Part shown: piece after piece, positions 55,252-64,000 of the stretch | Layout of the letters: every line of letters begins with the position of its first letter | Numbering within the stretch: position 1 is the stretch's first letter | Source: Chitinophagaceae bacterium | GTDB lineage: Bacteria; Bacteroidota; Bacteroidia; Chitinophagales; Chitinophagaceae | Assembly: GCA_016720585.1 (NCBI GenBank) | Contig: JADKKH010000005.1 | Coordinates: 62,001 to 126,000, forward strand | DNA length: 64,000 nt | Direction of reading: 5' to 3' | Notes under the pieces: generated by a model | Told to the model about the DNA's origin: nothing | Seen by the model: only the letters and a program-made list of their open reading frames with translations | The model's database searches: none | Translations under genes and position numbers: made by a program

Positions 55252-57379
55252 ATGGCTATCAGGGTTTGCAGAAATATTATCCATTTTTCATTTCCCTTAT
55301 TTATTTGTTTATTCTCCTTCGCTGCTTTTTCTCAAACGCCAAAAGGACTGAGTCTAGTCAAACAGCAAACATTCAGTAATGGAAAAACAAGGGCTCTTAT
55401 TATAGGGATTTCAAACTACCAATATATCGATAAACTACAATACGCAGATAAGGACGCCGAGGTCTTTGCCGAATACCTCGGCAATAACAGTTTCTGGAAT
55501 ATTGATAAAAACGATATTACCCTGCTCACCAATGAAAAAGCAAAACGTGGGAATGTGATAACAGAACTGCAACGAATATTTATGTTATCAGAACCCGGCG
55601 ATAACCTGGTCTTTTATTTTTCCGGGCATGGAGATGTTGAAACATTAACCATGTTTAATAAAGGCTACCTGTTGACCTATGATACATACTCCAATAACTA
55701 TATGGCTGGAGCTTTGTCAGTAAATGACCTGAAAGATCTCTTTGTAACACTTACTACAAAAAACGTCCAGGTCATCGTCATCACGGATGCCTGCCATGCA
55801 GGCAAACTGGCCGGCGGACCGAAGGGGGTTGAATTTACTGCTGTTGCATTAAAAACCATCTGGAATAATGAGATCAAGATCCTGAGTTCTGAACCTAATC
55901 AAGCATCCCAGGAAGGTCCCCAGTGGGGCAATGGAAGAGGAGTTTTCTCTTATTACCTGGTAAAGGGGCTGAAAGGCGAGGCAGATTTCAATAAGGATTC
56001 TGCTATCACACTGGCTGAATTGCAGCAATACTTTGGACAGACCGTTTATTTAGAAACAAATACGAAGCAACAGCCGAGTGTGCACGGGCCCAACGAATTT
56101 TCTACCGTTATTGCCCGATTAAATTCAAGTCATGTCAAAAAAATCAACAAACCGGCGGGCAATACAGCCTCCCCCTTCCGTCGTTTCCGGTTTACCGATG
56201 ACAGTTGTTCCTTTTATTACAAACAGCTGAACACAGCGATCAACAGTAAAAAATTTGAGAGAAAGGATACGAATTCAGCCTCTGCCTCCTACCGAAAATT
56301 AAAAAACTGCACCAATGATTCCGGTTTCATTTTCCGGGCCAATTCTATATTACTGTCAGGGATTAATGAATACAGCCCAGGAGATCGTCAACAATTCATT
56401 TATTGGAAAAATCTTGTTGACCAGGATGAATTTGATTATGCCATCGATCTTTATGACCAAGTGTTGCAAAATAATGACCTCCGGTTGCCCTACCAACAAC
56501 AACTAACAAATCTGAAAAAGATATCTGAAAGTACTCGGGACAACTCTTTACGGCAAAGAATCTCTGATCGCAGGACTGGAGCCGATTTTGGATTCGGCAT
56601 TAACACTTGAACGAGAAGCCCCTTATTTGCTCGCGGCAAAAGGAATCCTTGAATTGAGAAAAAGGAATTATACAAAAGCTATACAAATTCTTGAAAAAGC
56701 TACAGAAAAAAGCCCGGGATGGCTTTTTCCAAAATATTATCTGGGTGTTGGTTACGGTTATAAGAGGGATTACCGGAAAGCCCTTGACTATTATAAAGAA
56801 GTTCTGGCAAAGGACTCCCTCTACCAAACTTTCGAATGCGCTAAATGTATCCAAATGAAAATGGCCGAATATGAAATCCGGCTTAAACAGGTCCGGTTTG
56901 ATAAATATGCGGATGATTCAGTAACAAAATATTCCCTGGATTCAACAAGAAACTTATTGAACGACAATATAGATTCCGCAAATTTTTATTTTAACATGGG
57001 CAAGCGGTTTGATAAGAAAAAACACCCTTTTGAAGATTCAGTTTATTTTTTCTATTCACAGGCGGTACAATTGGATCCGGCGGAAGCCGAATACCTGTAT
57101 ACATTGATCCGTTACCTGAGGAAAAAATCCTATGGTGAAGCAGAGATCAGGGAGTGGCTCAAAAAAACAGATGACTACGATGAAAATGATCAAAGTTGGT
57201 TCCAGGAAGAATTGATCTACTCTTATATTTATTCAAAAGAAATTAAAAATGCGTTTAAGGTTGCAGTTGGTATGTATGAAAATGGGTTATCTGGTTGTAC
57301 CCGGATGAAAAAATGGGCCAATAAATTTGGAAAGCTACCCGAATACCAGGCATTCATTAAGGAAAATTGTCCAGATTAA
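55252..57379 (+). pseudogene. secreted caspase-family peptidase with TPR C-terminus, one frame break
   Basis: A signal peptide (FSFPLFICLFSFAAFSQ) precedes a caspase-like C14 domain: TRALIIGISNYQYIDKL, His126 in FYFSGHGD and Cys181 in VITDACHAG, the expected catalytic pair. The C-terminal half has TPR helices (YLLAAKGILELRKRNYTKA, PKYYLGVGYGYKRDYRKAL). The frame changes at about 56540: the first frame stops at 56610 and the second, seen as LYGKESLIAGLEPILDSAL, continues to 57379. Restored length is about 708 residues. The ATG at 55252 follows a possible TAACTTTA box (55240-55247). The role is unknown; such bacterial caspase-like proteins are proposed in cell death or signalling. Confidence 0.85.
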
Positions 57380-57412
57380 TCCGAAGTTTCTTTACATAAC
57401 CTTTACGAAGGC

Positions 57413-59038
57413 TTAACTATTTTCCATAAAAGGATACTTATAATCCGTAGGAGGATTAAAAGTTTCCTTGATCGTTCTTGCACTCAGCCAACGGTATAAA
57501 TTCAAAATACTTCCGGCTTTATCATTCGTTCCACTACCTCTTGCCCCGCCAAATGGTTGCTGACCCACCACGGCACCCGTGGGTTTATCATTGATATAAA
57601 AATTACCGGCTGCGTTTCTCAACTTACTTGTTGCCAATTCTACTGCAGTCCTGTCTTTTGCTATTACGGCTCCCGTTAAAGCATAAGGGGAAGTATTATC
57701 CAGCAATTCCAGTGTCCTTTCAAAACTATTGGCCGGGTAAATATAAACCGTGAGAACAGGGCCGAAAATCTCTTCGCACATGGTCACATATTTCGGACTC
57801 TTGGCCTCAATAATAGTAGGCTGAATAAAATAACCTTCTTTTTTATCACACTTCCCGCCTACCCAAATTTCTGCTTTCTCATCTTTTAGCATTATCGATA
57901 TACCGTTTGATGCTTTCAAAACTTTTTTCGTCAATAACCGCATTGATAAAATTGGTAAAATCTTCGGGGCTGCCCATGGAAAACTTTTCACTCCGGCAAT
58001 CAGTTTTTCTTTACTCTTCAGCCATATTGAAGGGATATAAGCCCTTGAAGCGGCCGAACATTTTTGCCCCTGGAATTCGAAGGCCCCCTCTTAATAACGC
58101 GGTCACCACTACATCCGGGTCAGCCGTTTTATGCGCAATAACAAAATCCTTACCACCTGTCTCCCCTACTATTCTCGGATAGGATTTATAATTAGCCATA
58201 TTCCTGCCAATCGTTTCCCACATATTATTGAACACTCCGGTAGAGCCTGTGAAATGTACTCCTGCAAAATCCCGGTGATTGAAACATACCTTACCTATCG
58301 TTGGACCATCCACATAAATTAAATTGATAACGCCATCCGGCAACCCGGCTTCTTTTAATATCCGCATGGTCATTTGTGCTGAATAAACCTGGGTATTGGC
58401 ACACTTCCATACCACCACATTACCACATGGCAGCAGATGTTGGCAGATTGCCACCGATAGCGGTAAAGTTGAAAGGTGTTATGGCTAAAACAAATCCTTC
58501 CAGCGGGCGATATTCCATCCGGTTATGCATACCGGGACTGCTGACTGGTTGTTGCTTATAAATTTCAGAAAGAAAATGAACATTGAATCGCAAAAAATCA
58601 ATCAACTCACAGGCAGCATCAATCTCTGCCTGGAATGCATTCTTGCTTTGCCCCAGCATGGTGGTTCCATTAATATAAGGTCGGTACTTTGTAGCCAATA
58701 GGTCAGCAGCTTTTAAAAATATTCCTGCCCGGTTTTCCCAACTTGTATTGGCCCAGTTTTCTTTGGCCGCCAGAGCTGCTTCAATAGCCTGCTCCACATG
58801 TTTTTGTTCACCTGCATGGAAATAACCGAGTGTTTGTTTTGTCTCATGCGGCGGATGTATGGCTATTTTTTTTACCTGTTCTCACTTTCTTTACTGCCGA
58901 TATACATCGGCACATCGATCTCACTGCTTTTAATTCTGCCAATACTTCTTTTAATCTTTTCTTTTCTGTTGAACCGGGAGCATAGCTCATCACGGGTTCG
59001 TTAACGGGCATGGGATAAGAAAAAGTTCCAATTGACAT
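57413..59038 (-). pseudogene. pruA: L-glutamate gamma-semialdehyde dehydrogenase, five or more frame breaks
   Basis: Oxidises glutamate semialdehyde to glutamate in proline breakdown. The span equals 542 codons, the normal size of the stand-alone enzyme. Pieces: MSIGTFSYPMPVNEPVMSY, EQAIEAALAAKENWANTSW, GFVLAITPFNFTAIGGNLP, HFTGSTGVF (nucleotide fold), YPRIVGETGGKDFVIAHK with the catalytic Glu, then the end FGPVLTVYIYP, AAGNFYINDKPTGAVVGQQ and PFGGARGSGTNDKAG. Frame breaks occur near 58910, 58850, 58440, 58080 and 57950-57900; the catalytic Cys region (FQGQKCSA-like) is split across frames at about 58060. Confidence 0.9.
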
Positions 59039-59093
59039 ATAAAAATATATTAAGTTGTTACAAATATAAAAGTAAGCTCAATTTATCAGGGTC

Positions 59094-59115
59094 TAAAAAG
59101 TCCCCCTTGCGGGGA
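59094..59115 (-). terminator. terminator after prfB
   Basis: Minus strand: TCCCC-GCAAG-GGGGA followed by CTTTTT, immediately after the prfB stop at 59117. Confidence 0.7.
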
Positions 59116-59116
59116 T

Positions 59117-60212
59117 TTAGGGGGCCTGGTTTTCCTTTTCACTCATAAGGTACGCCTTAATAAAACCATCCAGTTCCCCATCCATCACGGGCCCGATATT
59201 GCCCACTTCATAATCAGTCCGGTGGTCCTTGATCATTTTATAGGGATGGAAAACATAACTCCGGATCTGGCTTCCCCATTCTATTTTCTTCTTGGTGGAG
59301 TTTGTGGCATCCTTTATCGCCTGTCTTTTTCGAAGTTCTTCTTCATACAACCGGCTTTTCAACATTTGCATTGCGAGCTCCCGGTTACCCAGTTGGCTTC
59401 GATCCTGCTGGCATACTACCACTATCCCTGTTGGAATATGCGTTAATTGAACTTTTGTTTCCACTTTGTTTACATTCTGTCCGCCGGCGCCACCACTCCG
59501 GGATGTTTCCATTTTTACATCCGCCGGATTTACTTCAATCTTGATCGTATCATCTACCAATGGATATACAAACACTGATACAAATGAAGTATGTCTCCTG
59601 GCATTACTATCAAAGGGAGAAATACGAACCAGGCGATGAACACCACTCTCAGCTTTCAAAAACCCATACGCAAATGGACCATCAAATTCTAAGGTGGCCG
59701 TTTTAATACCGGCACCATCACCCCACTGCCAATCTAATTCGGTTACTTTCCAGCCCTGCTTTTCGCCATACATGCGGTACATGCGGGCCAGCATTTCGGC
59801 CCAGTCCTGGCTTTCTGTGCCACCGGCGCCACTGTTAATCTGCAACACAGCCGGTAGTTCATCCTCCGGTTCATTCAGCGTGGCTTTAAACTCGGCTTCG
59901 TCTAACAGGCTAATAGCTTTATCATAGGCCTCTTTGGTTTCTTCTTCGGTGGCATCGCCCCCTTTCCAGAACTCAAAGAGCACGGCAAAATCCTCTACAG
60001 ACGTTTCGGCCGTCTCATAGAGTTTCACCCAATACTCATTTACCTTGGCGTTTTTGAGAATTTCGGTAGCCCTTTTGTTGTCATCCCAGAAACCGGGACT
60101 TAACGAAAGCTGCTTGTCTTCTTCAATTTTATATCGTCGGTTTTCGACGTCAAAGAAACCTCCTTACCCCGGCAATGCGGGACCGCATATCATTCAATTT
60201 TTCGATTGTCAT
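59117..60212 (-). CDS. prfB: peptide chain release factor 2 with programmed +1 frameshift
   Basis: RF2 ends translation at UGA and UAA. Codons 1-20 (MTIEKLNDMRSRIAGVRRFL) end in CTT followed by an in-frame TGA (60155-60150). The +1 frame continues DVENRRYKIEED and runs to 59117, giving 364 residues. An AGGAGG (60164-60159) sits exactly 3 nt before CTT-TGA-C, the same layout as the E. coli site, so the shift is genuine regulation, unlike the nearby breaks. Functional motifs are present: SPFDSNARRHTS (codon recognition) and SGGAGGQNVNKVE (GGQ). The -7 box is 4 nt before the ATG. Confidence 0.96.
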
Positions 60213-60216
60213 GGTG

Positions 60217-60264
60217 CAAAGGTAAGAGAAGTTTGCGGTTTATGGTTTGTAGTTTATAGTTGGG
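60217..60264 (-). promoter_or_regulatory. prfB promoter with 7-bp periodic array
   Basis: Minus strand TACCTTTG (60224-60217), CACC, ATG. Upstream, plus-strand units AGTTTGC, GGTTTAT, GGTTTGT, AGTTTAT, AGTTGGG (60230-60264). It closely resembles the DUF721 array at 4345-4379 although the genes are unrelated. Confidence 0.6.
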
Positions 60265-60435
60265 GTATGAGAGTTATATATCGTTCTGTTCCCTGAAAAA
60301 AATTTTGTATTTCTGAATCAGGCTAAGGTGCTACTATTATCATCAGTTTTTTATGTTGACAGGCAGATTAGCTATTGAGCAATGCCCATACTATTCAAAA
60401 ACATCCCCTAACTTACCTGCTTAAAAACTATCTAA

Positions 60436-61134
60436 ATGTGTTTCTCCGCCACAGCAAGTTTCGGGGCCAGTGCAGTGCTGGGTGCAATTGGTATCCTAGC
60501 TGTTGCAAAAGCCAAATCTAAACCTCAACGGGTATTTGGGAGCATCCCCTTAGTTTTTGCTGTACAACAATTGACAGAAGGGCTTCTCTGGCTTTCTTTA
60601 AAAGATCCGGGCCTTGCATCATGCCGCCCTTTTCTTACGTATACATTTCTTGTCTTTGCCATGGTTGTCTGGCCATTCTGGATTCCATTTACAATTTGGT
60701 TGCTGGAAAAAGATCAGAAACGAAAAAGGTTAATAAAAGGATTTGTCTGGGTGGGTGCCCTGGTTGCTATTGGTGTATGCATAATTCTCTTTAGTTATCC
60801 GGTTGAGGTAGTAACTCCATTCTGTTTTAACTGCCCCGGTTCTGCTACCTCTTTGCTTCGTCATCATCTGCATTATGAATTTTCGATTCCGCAATTTGTA
60901 AAAAATCTGATAGTTGCTTTCAGTGCCCTTTATATTGCGGCAACCATCATTACCCCGTTTATCTCCGGTATTAAAAAAATGAAATGGCTGGGAATTGTAT
61001 TTCTTGTCTCTTACCTGTTTGCTATAAATTTCTATAACGGGTTTGTAATTTCAGTCTGGTGTTTCTTTGCTGCCCTATTAAGCTTTGTTGTACTTTGGAT
61101 TATTATGGATTTACGAAAGGAGGGAACAGTATAA
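60436..61134 (+). CDS. DUF6629 family membrane protein
   Basis: A 232-residue protein with seven likely membrane helices. The opening MCFSATASFGASAVLGAIG and the IPLVFAVQQLTEGLLWLSL segment are typical of the DUF6629 family, of unknown function. A conserved cysteine pair occurs in FCFNCPGSATS. It stands alone; the 223-bp gap upstream holds only the prfB promoter and array. Confidence 0.8.
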   Translation: MCFSATASFGASAVLGAIGILAVAKAKSKPQRVFGSIPLVFAVQQLTEGLLWLSLKDPGLASCRPFLTYTFLVFAMVVWPFWIPFTIWLLEKDQKRKRLIKGFVWVGALVAIGVCIILFSYPVEVVTPFCFNCPGSATSLLRHHLHYEFSIPQFVKNLIVAFSALYIAATIITPFISGIKKMKWLGIVFLVSYLFAINFYNGFVISVWCFFAALLSFVVLWIIMDLRKEGTV

Positions 61135-61165
61135 TACATTTCACACAAAGACCGCAAAGAATATA

Positions 61166-61199
61166 TAAAAAAAAACCACAAAGGATACTGCTTTGTGGT
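61166..61199 (-). terminator. terminator after the desaturase gene
   Basis: ACCACAAAG and CTTTGTGGT form a 9-bp stem with loop GATACTG; on the minus strand the stem is followed by a run of at least nine T. It lies 26 bp after the desaturase stop. Confidence 0.8.
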
Positions 61200-61224
61200 G
61201 ATTGATTAAACTATTTCAAACGAT

Positions 61225-61983
61225 TTACTCCAACTCTACATTGCTGCTCTTATTTATTTTGTTCACCTTGATCACTTTTGCCCAATTCAGGAAAAGAATG
61301 ACCGGGTACGTTGGATCAAATTCATACCACCGTTTGCCAAAATTGATAGCGGAGGGTGTTTTGTGGTGATTGTTATGATACGCTTCTCCCATTAAAAACA
61401 AATCCATGGGATATAAATTGCGGGAGGTGTTATCCATTTTAAAATTCACAGTACCATATTTATGTGCAAACCAGTTGATAACTGCACCATGCAAGGGCAG
61501 CATTACAATATGAACCGGTATCAGTAAATACCACCAGGCAGATGGGGCAAAAAGGATATAAAAAGTAACATAGAAAGCAATCCACCCTACCCTGGACAAC
61601 CAGTTGTGTGCAATACGGTCCAGCGCCGGCCAGTCAGGCAGATTCTTTAAAAATCGTTCTTCAATTACGATTTTATTATTAAATACACCGGACGTGAAAA
61701 TGCGGCTGCGCCACATCATGATCCAGAGGTTGTCGTCATATTTGGGTGAATGGGGGTCTTTTTCGGTATCCGTATAAGCATGGTGCATCCGGTGCATGAT
61801 GGCATACACTCTCGGGCTTACATACGAGGAACCCTGGCCGATATAAGCCACCAGGTAAAAAAAACGTTCCCAAAATTTGCTCATGCTGAAGGCAGCATGA
61901 GATGCGTAACGGTGTTGGAGAAATGTCTGAGAAAAGATCGCCAGGTACCAGTGACACAAAAAGAACACAAGTATTATTAACAT
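61225..61983 (-). CDS. acyl-CoA / fatty acid desaturase
   Basis: A 252-residue membrane di-iron desaturase, probably delta-9 type, adding a double bond to membrane fatty acids. Three histidine boxes are intact: HRYASH near residue 24, HRMHHAYTD near residue 65 and EAYHNNHHKTP near residue 209. Four hydrophobic segments surround them. The start at 61983 matches the usual short N-terminus (LVFFLCHWYLAIFSQTF). No electron-donor gene is nearby. Confidence 0.92.
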   Translation of the reverse strand: MLIILVFFLCHWYLAIFSQTFLQHRYASHAAFSMSKFWERFFYLVAYIGQGSSYVSPRVYAIMHRMHHAYTDTEKDPHSPKYDDNLWIMMWRSRIFTSGVFNNKIVIEERFLKNLPDWPALDRIAHNWLSRVGWIAFYVTFYILFAPSAWWYLLIPVHIVMLPLHGAVINWFAHKYGTVNFKMDNTSRNLYPMDLFLMGEAYHNNHHKTPSAINFGKRWYEFDPTYPVILFLNWAKVIKVNKINKSSNVELE

Positions 61984-62211
61984 TAAAAGAAATGGTGGGA
62001 GAAATAAAAATTACGATGTTGACCCGTAAGATAGTCAATGTTTGCCTGATAATCGTTTTTTATTTTTTATGCTTATTGAATTTACCAGCACTTTATGATT
62101 TTTTAATCCTGTCACTCATCATTCGGTACAAACACTTGTTACAGTTAAATTGTAAATCCTGTAATTATTTGTATAGCTCATGGCAGTAATGCTGAATTTC
62201 AAAAAAAAATT

Positions 62212-63141
62212 TTAATCATTAATCCAGAACTCACTTTTAAATCGCAGCATTTTATCATTGTATAGTTGAATTTCGGGGTCGGCGTCAGCAGCTTTTTTAT
62301 AATAGATAAATGCCTCTGCCAGATAATGCCCCTGCTCCAGCATATAACCAATACGAAAAAATTGTGCCGCAGAATCTTCCGGCACATCCACAGCCCTTTG
62401 CAGAGCAGCAATATATTTTTCTACGGTCTCTGCCGCAACAAAGTTTAGTATCCTTCTTTTAATTATTCCTCCTTTTTGTGCAGTGATAGTCCAGGCATAC
62501 CGTGTGCCCGGTTCCAAGAGCTTTACAAATTTATCAATCGTAATAAAACTCCGGTGCAAACTGTCTTTATAGAGTACCCTGCCGGTGCTTGTATTGAAAA
62601 GTGTAAAAAGGTATTTGCCGGAATAATTATACGACACCCAGGATAAAAGAAAATTACCCGATGCATAATTCAAGGTATCCAGCCCGGGGCTAAACTCAAT
62701 TTTTACCCGGTTCGGGCGGAATTCAAATCGCCTGGGTGCCGGACTCCTTGTTACCGCATTAACATCCTTCCCTTTTTTTTGCTCAGCCTGGTATTCGTCG
62801 CTCCGGGTATAAAATTCATTCCAGATATATTTGAAATAATTTGATGTCATAGAGTTGCCGTTCATTTTACAGGAATCCTTCCAGTTATTGATCGGGAAAC
62901 TTCCTTCTTTCGTAACAGGCAACGGTTTTCCCTGTTTACAAACCATCGTCATCCTGGCCCCTTGCTTCATAGTAATTGTAGTGCCTGGTTTTAATATTTT
63001 GCCGATTTTTACGGCCGATTCCAGGCTATTATACAAAGCTGTTACATGACCATTAACTGTATATACCAGGAATTCATTCCCCCGCTGTGCCCATAGCGGT
63101 ACAGAGAATACATGAAGAATAAATAAAAAGTATTTTTTCAT
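62212..63141 (-). CDS. exported hypothetical protein, FecR-like start
   Basis: A 309-residue protein with signal peptide (YFLFILHVFSVPLWA). Residues 20-80 (YTVNGHVTALYNSLESAVKIGKILKPGTTITMK) have the pattern of a FecR-like beta domain. The middle (FEFRPNRVKIEFSPGLDT) looks like an Ig-like domain and the end (FFRIGYMLEQGHYLAEAFIYYKKAADADPE) like one TPR pair. Such proteins often accompany caspase or CHAT surface systems, but that is only analogy. The pulA-like gene ends 10 bp upstream on the same strand. Confidence 0.55.
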   Translation of the reverse strand: MKKYFLFILHVFSVPLWAQRGNEFLVYTVNGHVTALYNSLESAVKIGKILKPGTTITMKQGARMTMVCKQGKPLPVTKEGSFPINNWKDSCKMNGNSMTSNYFKYIWNEFYTRSDEYQAEQKKGKDVNAVTRSPAPRRFEFRPNRVKIEFSPGLDTLNYASGNFLLSWVSYNYSGKYLFTLFNTSTGRVLYKDSLHRSFITIDKFVKLLEPGTRYAWTITAQKGGIIKRRILNFVAAETVEKYIAALQRAVDVPEDSAAQFFRIGYMLEQGHYLAEAFIYYKKAADADPEIQLYNDKMLRFKSEFWIND

Positions 63142-63151
63142 AAATACCGCT

Positions 63152-64000
63152 TTATTGATATAGAATGGTACAACTGAATGGAGCTAACCTTATAGATCCG
63201 GTGTTGCCTGATAAAAGAAGATCCGGATTAATAAAAAAAGATTTCCAGGGTCCTTTAGGATATGTTATCAAAGGTGTTGCAGAAGAACCGTTGAAAAAAA
63301 TTAATATTTTTTTCCAGCGATCTTTAGTCAGTAACCCGTTAAGGCTATAGGCTATCACACCCTCCTGCTTTGTGTCCAGAAACCGGATGCCGGATGAAAT
63401 CTGTTTCGCAGAAGTCATCCGGAAAGCAGGGTGTTCTTTCCGTAAATTAATCAACGCTTTTACATACTCAAAAATTTCCTTGTTTTTTGTTTTCAGGCTC
63501 CAGTCAATGGCATTGATACTGTCCGGCGCATCATAAGAATTCTCCACGCCCTTCTTGCTGCGTAAAAATTCCGTGCCTGCATGGAGAAAAGAAATACCCT
63601 GCGAAGTGAGCACGATGGACAAGGCGAGTTTGTGCATTTGTATTCTTTCCTCCTCCGAAGCATCTTTTGCAGAAAGGGCCAGTTTATCCCACAACACATG
63701 GTTATCATGACATTCACAATAACTGATCGTTTGGTAAGGCGCTACAGCATAGGGAGCTTTGGAATAGTTAACATTCCGGTAATCCACCTGCGGATGTTTA
63801 CAACTTGCCACTATGCCGAACTTAATGCTTTCTTCCATTCCCGGTTTAGCACTGACAAAGCCTTTGTCCTCTTTTTCAAAAACACTTCCCTTTATACCAT
63901 CCCGCAGATCATCGCTAAAGACGGCTATACGATCCAGTTTAGAAACATACTTTTTGATGGCGCGCAGAGAATCCGGTAAGGGCGACGATCCGGCTGTCCA
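63152..64000 (-). CDS. pulA: type I pullulanase, C-terminal part (runs off the window)
   Basis: The frame is open from the window edge, so about 283 C-terminal residues are seen. A GH13 alpha-glucan debranching enzyme: TAGSSPLPDS, IAVFSDDLRDGIKG, YCECHDNHVLWDKL (with the catalytic-site HDNH of type I pullulanases), GISFLHAGTEFLRSK and NAIDWSL. The final 100 residues form the C-terminal beta domain. It cuts alpha-1,6 bonds in glycogen, amylopectin or pullulan. No signal sequence can be judged. The ATG at 63838 is internal. Confidence 0.9.
   Translation of the reverse strand, partial: WTAGSSPLPDSLRAIKKYVSKLDRIAVFSDDLRDGIKGSVFEKEDKGFVSAKPGMEESIKFGIVASCKHPQVDYRNVNYSKAPYAVAPYQTISYCECHDNHVLWDKLALSAKDASEEERIQMHKLALSIVLTSQGISFLHAGTEFLRSKKGVENSYDAPDSINAIDWSLKTKNKEIFEYVKALINLRKEHPAFRMTSAKQISSGIRFLDTKQEGVIAYSLNGLLTKDRWKKILIFFNGSSATPLITYPKGPWKSFFINPDLLLSGNTGSIRLAPFSCTILYQ

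Noticed and set aside
59117..60212. prfB counted as another sequencing-error frameshift
   Set aside because: The exact AGGAGG-N3-CTT-TGA-C layout is the known programmed site.
1..64000. tRNA, rRNA, transposase or prophage
   Set aside because: I found no cloverleaf with a T-arm motif, no ribosomal RNA block, no DDE or recombinase motifs and no phage structural genes.

Overview
The window is about 64 kb of a Bacteroidota chromosome. The order Chitinophagales, probably family Chitinophagaceae, is my inference from gene content. Evidence for the phylum: type IX secretion (T9SS) cargo with type A and type B C-terminal sorting domains, PorP/SprF proteins, a DoxX-type BT_3928-family protein, recF followed by a DUF721 gene, and promoter -7 boxes of the form TAnnTTTG in front of many genes. 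Shine-Dalgarno sequences are mostly absent. No rRNA, tRNA, CRISPR array, transposase or phage module was recognised.

Layout. 0-15 kb holds housekeeping genes: a truncated FKBP isomerase, folP diverging from a DUF1599 / DoxX-like / OppB-like permease run, DUF721 and recF, then pdhA, a TPR protein, ribH and a LutA-like protein. Next come a molybdopterin oxidoreductase with its cytochrome b, an EVE protein, a cysteine-free sirtuin, a saccharopine-dehydrogenase-family protein and a membrane protein with a GYF-like N-terminus. 15-29 kb: gyrA, a TPR protein, an unknown frameshifted gene with a C-terminal membrane helix (19.5-20.3 kb), type II NADH dehydrogenase, serA, a serine hydrolase lipoprotein, the NAD(P)HX repair enzyme, a membrane pyrophosphatase and an outer-membrane barrel. 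29.5-33.8 kb: a T9SS-exported M1 peptidase and a BlaI/M56 regulatory pair.

33.8-49.7 kb is the outstanding region. It is a tandem duplication of a two-gene unit on the minus strand, each made of a giant T9SS type B adhesin followed 3 nt later by a PorP/SprF partner. The two PorP/SprF genes are about 98% identical. The adhesins (about 2,103 and 2,455 residues) differ in the number of about 90-residue Ig-like repeats (6 versus 16), and the repeats have themselves grown as two-unit blocks of 540-546 bp. The second PorP/SprF copy and the start of the second adhesin each carry a one-base frame break.

50-64 kb: an LEA-type lipoprotein, a metal-binding-like secreted protein, then pyrE, NUDIX, thioesterase, coaD, pyrB, pyrR, a caspase-TPR protein and pruA. 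Every gene from pyrE to pruA is broken by short indels, mostly one-base deletions in homopolymers (more than 20 breaks in 8 kb). This looks more like uncorrected read error than biology, because coaD and the pyr genes are normally needed. prfB follows with a true programmed +1 frameshift site, then a DUF6629 membrane protein, a fatty acid desaturase, a secreted unknown protein and the end of a type I pullulanase.

Two genome-wide habits recur. At five genes (DUF721, cobB, serA, pyrE, prfB) the -7 box lies exactly 4 nt before ATG, which predicts leaderless mRNAs. In front of DUF721, pyrE, coaD, pyrB and prfB there are short degenerate arrays with a 7-bp period.
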